NCBI GenBank assembly: GCA_003171315.1
Contig: PMYE01000129.1
Span: 1 to 35,168 of the forward strand
Direction of reading: 5' to 3'
Length of the DNA stretch: 35,168 nucleotides
Source of the DNA: Acidobacteriaceae bacterium
GTDB taxonomy: Bacteria > Acidobacteriota > Terriglobia > Terriglobales > Acidobacteriaceae
Positions 32,041-35,168 of this stretch are shown piece after piece (positions within the stretch are counted from its first letter, which is position 1; every line of letters begins with the position of its first letter). The notes below the pieces were generated by a model. The model searched no databases. It worked only from the letters and a program-made list of their open reading frames with translations, and was not told where the DNA came from. The translations under genes and the position numbers were made by a program.

Positions 32041-35000
32041 GGACGGAATTCCTTAATAGGGGAAACTCAAGATGAAACGTGGTGCCGGAGCCGACCGCGC
32101 TTTCCACATGGATTTTGCCGGCGTGTTCCTGAATGATGCCGTAAGAAACAGAGAGGCCAAGGCCGGTGCCGCGCCTATCGCCCGACAGGTTCTTGGTGGT
32201 GAAGAAGGGGTCGTAGATTCGCTTGAGGTGCTCGGGCGCGATGCCGGAGCCGGAGTCGGAGATAACGGCCTCGATTTGGCCATTGAGGAGCGTAGCCACG
32301 CGCAACTGCCCACCGCCGGGCATGGCGTCCTTGGCATTCAGCAGCAGATTGAGGAAAACCTGCTGCAGTTTGCCCGGATTGCCGTGGATGGGCGGAAGAT
32401 CGCCGGCTAGATCGAGATCGACAAGAATATGCGCGGTCTTGAACTGGTGTTCGAGCAGCGAAAGCGTGTCGCGAATCACCTGGTTGAGATCGGTGGAGCG
32501 GAACTCGGTGGTCGAAGTGCGGGAGAAGTTGAGCAGGCCGTTGGCAATTTCGGCGGCGCGGAAGCTCTGCTGCGTGATCTTGTCGAGCACGGGGCCGAGG
32601 CGCGTATCGCCGCGCAGTTGCTTGGCCAGCATCTGGGCGTAGGAGGAAATGACGGCCAGCGGCGTATTGATCTCGTGCGCGACTCCGGCGGCAAGCAGAC
32701 CGATGGAGCTGAGTTTATCGGCCTGGGCTAGCTGGGTTTCGAGGGTGACGCGCTCGGTGATGTCGTCCACCAGGACGATGCGGCCCACGGGAACGAAGTC
32801 GCGCGAGAGCAGAGGCGCGATGGCGATGTTGGTGGTGCGCTGCTCGCCGGCGCGCGTGGTGAGAGGGAACTTATAGAGGTGGTGCACGCCCTGCTCGCCG
32901 CGGAAACCTTCCAATGCCTCAATAAATTCCGCCGGGAAAACGGAACCAAGTTCCTGGCCGATGGCTTCAGCGCGGCTGAGGGCGTACATGGCCTCCATCT
33001 GCGCGTTCCAGCTTTCGATGCGGTCGCCGAGATCGGTGGCGAAGATGCCCACGTTGATGGACTCGACGATGTTCTCGTTGAACTCCTTGAGGCGCTCGAA
33101 CTCGGCGATCTTCTCCTCCAGGCGCGCGTACAGGCTGGCGTTCTGCAGGGCGATGCCGATGTAGCCGGCCAGGGATTCGAGAAGCTCGACGTCTTCGCTC
33201 GACAGGAAGTCGCCGCCCAGCGTGCGGCCGAGGCCAATGACGGCGATGGTGCGGCTGGCGGTCTCGCCGCTATCGAGATGCACAGGGGCCACGCGGCACG
33301 GCAAGTAGTAGTTCAGGTCAAGCAGGGCCGCGGCGCGCTGTTGATCCGGCGGCAGATGAAGGACGGCTTGAGCGTTTTCGAAAAAGATGTGGGAGTGGTC
33401 CTTGGCGCGGTCGAAGTTGAGGAAGCCGAGCGCCAGCTTGTCCTGAGCGGCGCTGATCTCTTCGGGCAGGCCATGAGAAGCTGCCAGGCGCAGGCGGCCA
33501 GACTCCTCGGTGAGGAAGATGGCTACGCGGGCAACCAGAAGAGTGCGCGGCAACTGCTCGACGATGGAGTTGAGCAGGGCCTGGAGGTCAGTTTCGGAGC
33601 TGAGCCCGCGGCCGAACTCGACCAGAGCCCTGCGATAGTCGTAGCGATGGCGGTCGAAGGCGCGATCGACCCAGCCCTGAATGCGGCGCTTGAGGGGGTC
33701 GAAGACGGCGGCCGTGACGAGGATGGCAATGACCAGCGCCGATTCGCGCATGGTTTCAGGCATGCGCTGGTGGGCTACCAGGGCGATGAGCGCGATGACG
33801 CCGAAGTAACCGCCGGCGATGAGGGCGGTGGCCAGCGTGTAAGCCACGCCGCGCTTGAAGATGAGGTCGGTGTCCATCAGCCGGTAGCGGACGATGGCCC
33901 AACTGAAAGTGAGCGGCAAAAAGACCAGCGAAAGACCGGCCAAATCGGTGAGGAGCCGCGGCGGGTTGAGGTCGAGCAGGTAAGGGATGGCGTAAAAGAA
34001 CGTAAAGGGGAGAACCGCGAGCAGAGTGCCTCGCGTGACCCACTTCAACTGCTGGCGCAGCAGGGGGCTGGTGGCTCGGCTGTAGCTGAGCAGGAAGAGG
34101 AGAGCGGCGGCCACGTAGAAGATGGCATCGTACGCGGTCGCGGTCTGGTCCAGGCGATGCTTCAGCAGTCCGGTTGCCAAGCGGGTTTCAATGGCCCAGA
34201 CCCACAGCCCTACCAGCGCTACGCCGGGCGCGTAAACCAGCGGCAACAGCCAGCGGCGGCGCAGATTCTTGAACCGCTCCTCCGGAAAACTGAGCGCAAA
34301 GTGCAGAAAGAGCGCCGGCTGCAACGCTTCAGCTACGACATTCGTCCAGAAGACGGTCCAGTCCAGCGTGCCGAAGGTCCCCGTGTACTTGAGCGCATAG
34401 AGCGCGAAAGAGACCAGGCAGAACATGTAGAAGTGAGTGGCGCGCGGAGCCGTCCAGCGGCGAAACAGCACGTACATGCCGATAGCCAGGTAGATGAGTC
34501 CGATCAGACGCTGCCCCAGCGCCAGACTTCGGTCCATCGGCTCCGGGATCACCTCGACGATCACCTCCGCCGGCCTGCCCCCAGAGATACCGTTGCGGCT
34601 GACCCGGTAATAGATTTGGAAGTAGTTGCCTGTGCGGTAAAGGGCGCGCTCCAGATCCGCCGATCTGACAATGGGGGAGAAATTGACCTCGGTGGATAGG
34701 GCAAGCGGCTCGTTGCCGGCGCTCTGGGCGGTTTCCTCCGGCAGTTCTTTCACTCCTCCAACCAGCGGCTCGTGCGGGCGAATACCTGTGTGCAGGCCCG
34801 CTCCGACAGTTCCCACAGGCAGGATATTGACTCCGGTGAGCAGGTCTCCCGCGCGGATGCCCGCGCGCTGTCCGGGGCTGTCCGGCAGCACCTTGTCGGC
34901 CACCAGACCGCTGCCATCGGCGGCCTCGCGCCACCAGACGCCGTCGTCGGGTTGCTGAGAATGGCGCTCCTCAACAAAATTCAACACTGCCAGCAGCACC

Positions 35001-35062
35001 AGACCGGCCGTGACCACGGCCAGCAGTGTCGCCTGCAAGCGGTTGAAGAGACTCGTCTCCAT
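32033..35062 (-). CDS. Membrane histidine kinase with PDZ, GAF and PAS domains
   Basis: The 1009-residue kinase has an N-terminal helix (about 10-30), a PDZ-like domain (about 38-105 with LPDSPGQRAGIRAGDLL), a periplasmic segment to about 180, about eight further helices (185-455), a GAF domain (about 490-645), a PAS domain (about 660-775), HisKA with His796 in GVAHEINTPL, and HATPase with N-box NLLLNAKDAM, DSGSGI and GTGLGL. It phosphorylates the downstream NtrC-type regulator. The PDZ domain on the outer side of the membrane suggests sensing of misfolded or unassembled envelope protein tails, but the signal is unknown. The 106 bp upstream to the window edge must carry at least part of the promoter; I see no clear boxes. 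Confidence 0.94.
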   Translation of the reverse strand: METSLFNRLQATLLAVVTAGLVLLAVLNFVEERHSQQPDDGVWWREAADGSGLVADKVLPDSPGQRAGIRAGDLLTGVNILPVGTVGAGLHTGIRPHEPLVGGVKELPEETAQSAGNEPLALSTEVNFSPIVRSADLERALYRTGNYFQIYYRVSRNGISGGRPAEVIVEVIPEPMDRSLALGQRLIGLIYLAIGMYVLFRRWTAPRATHFYMFCLVSFALYALKYTGTFGTLDWTVFWTNVVAEALQPALFLHFALSFPEERFKNLRRRWLLPLVYAPGVALVGLWVWAIETRLATGLLKHRLDQTATAYDAIFYVAAALLFLLSYSRATSPLLRQQLKWVTRGTLLAVLPFTFFYAIPYLLDLNPPRLLTDLAGLSLVFLPLTFSWAIVRYRLMDTDLIFKRGVAYTLATALIAGGYFGVIALIALVAHQRMPETMRESALVIAILVTAAVFDPLKRRIQGWVDRAFDRHRYDYRRALVEFGRGLSSETDLQALLNSIVEQLPRTLLVARVAIFLTEESGRLRLAASHGLPEEISAAQDKLALGFLNFDRAKDHSHIFFENAQAVLHLPPDQQRAAALLDLNYYLPCRVAPVHLDSGETASRTIAVIGLGRTLGGDFLSSEDVELLESLAGYIGIALQNASLYARLEEKIAEFERLKEFNENIVESINVGIFATDLGDRIESWNAQMEAMYALSRAEAIGQELGSVFPAEFIEALEGFRGEQGVHHLYKFPLTTRAGEQRTTNIAIAPLLSRDFVPVGRIVLVDDITERVTLETQLAQADKLSSIGLLAAGVAHEINTPLAVISSYAQMLAKQLRGDTRLGPVLDKITQQSFRAAEIANGLLNFSRTSTTEFRSTDLNQVIRDTLSLLEHQFKTAHILVDLDLAGDLPPIHGNPGKLQQVFLNLLLNAKDAMPGGGQLRVATLLNGQIEAVISDSGSGIAPEHLKRIYDPFFTTKNLSGDRRGTGLGLSVSYGIIQEHAGKIHVESAVGSGTTFHLEFPLLRNSVHA

Positions 35063-35168
35063 CAGGGAAACACCCTACATCCTTCTGTTTTGCTGCACGT
35101 CTGTTGCCATGGGTAAAAAATACGGCGAACACCTAAAACGGAAATGCAATCGATTGAGAATACGCGAG

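Noticed and set aside
32879-34699. 606-codon forward open frame
   Set aside because: Antisense shadow of the histidine kinase; the translation has no recognisable domain and the reverse frame carries full kinase motifs.

Overview
The window is a high-GC bacterial chromosomal segment, most likely from the phylum Acidobacteriota. The evidence is the mix of gene families, the long PDZ-containing sensor kinases, and intergenic spacers full of short dispersed repeats of a kind I associate with that phylum. No phylogenetic marker is long enough for me to name a genus. I see no phage genes, transposase or CRISPR array.

Layout: (1) 1-798, the 3' end of an elongation factor G-like gene. (2) 946-1616, a PIN toxin / ribbon-helix-helix antitoxin pair. 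(3) 1806-2399, engB, reverse strand. (4) 2550-4633, a small membrane protein, a JAMM peptidase and a MoeB-rhodanese sulfurtransferase. (5) 4810-13983, a cell-envelope island. A forward operon encodes a DUF1175 (YfaT-like) protein, a 1580-residue alpha-2-macroglobulin with an intact thioester motif, and a six-helix membrane protein. A convergent reverse operon encodes a penicillin-binding transpeptidase and a SpoIID protein fused to a zinc-peptidase-like domain. (6) 14240-18259, ybbP-ybbA with a divergent tesA-like esterase, the gene order known from E. coli. (7) 18340-19184, rpsT with promoter and terminator, then a tRNA-Gly/tRNA-Cys pair with a clear promoter. (8) 19786-23075, an arsenic cluster: reverse arsM-arsC-acr3 and divergent arsR, with a consensus promoter and candidate operator between arsM and arsR. 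(9) 23313-29165, small genes, an S41 C-terminal processing peptidase, a SurA/PpiC-type chaperone with a long basic tail, and a YhaM-like OB-HD exoribonuclease. (10) 29167-30246, a second PIN toxin with an AbrB/MazE antitoxin, then an EVE-domain protein. (11) 30583-35062, a two-component system: a 1009-residue PDZ/GAF/PAS histidine kinase overlapping an NtrC-type sigma-54 activator.

The most notable unit is the envelope island. A thioester macroglobulin, which by family knowledge traps proteases covalently in the periplasm, lies beside proteins that carry peptidoglycan-active signatures: an NlpC/P60-like Cys/His pattern in the DUF1175 protein, a PBP transpeptidase and a SpoIID domain. This suggests a combined protease-defence and wall-repair module, but that link is inference from context. 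The arsenic cluster is self-contained (sensing, arsenate reduction, arsenite export and methylation), but repeat DNA has accumulated inside it. The intergenic repeats include two copies of an element built on one perfect 16-bp palindrome, a heptamer tandem array and a CCCTTGGTTC-like tract.
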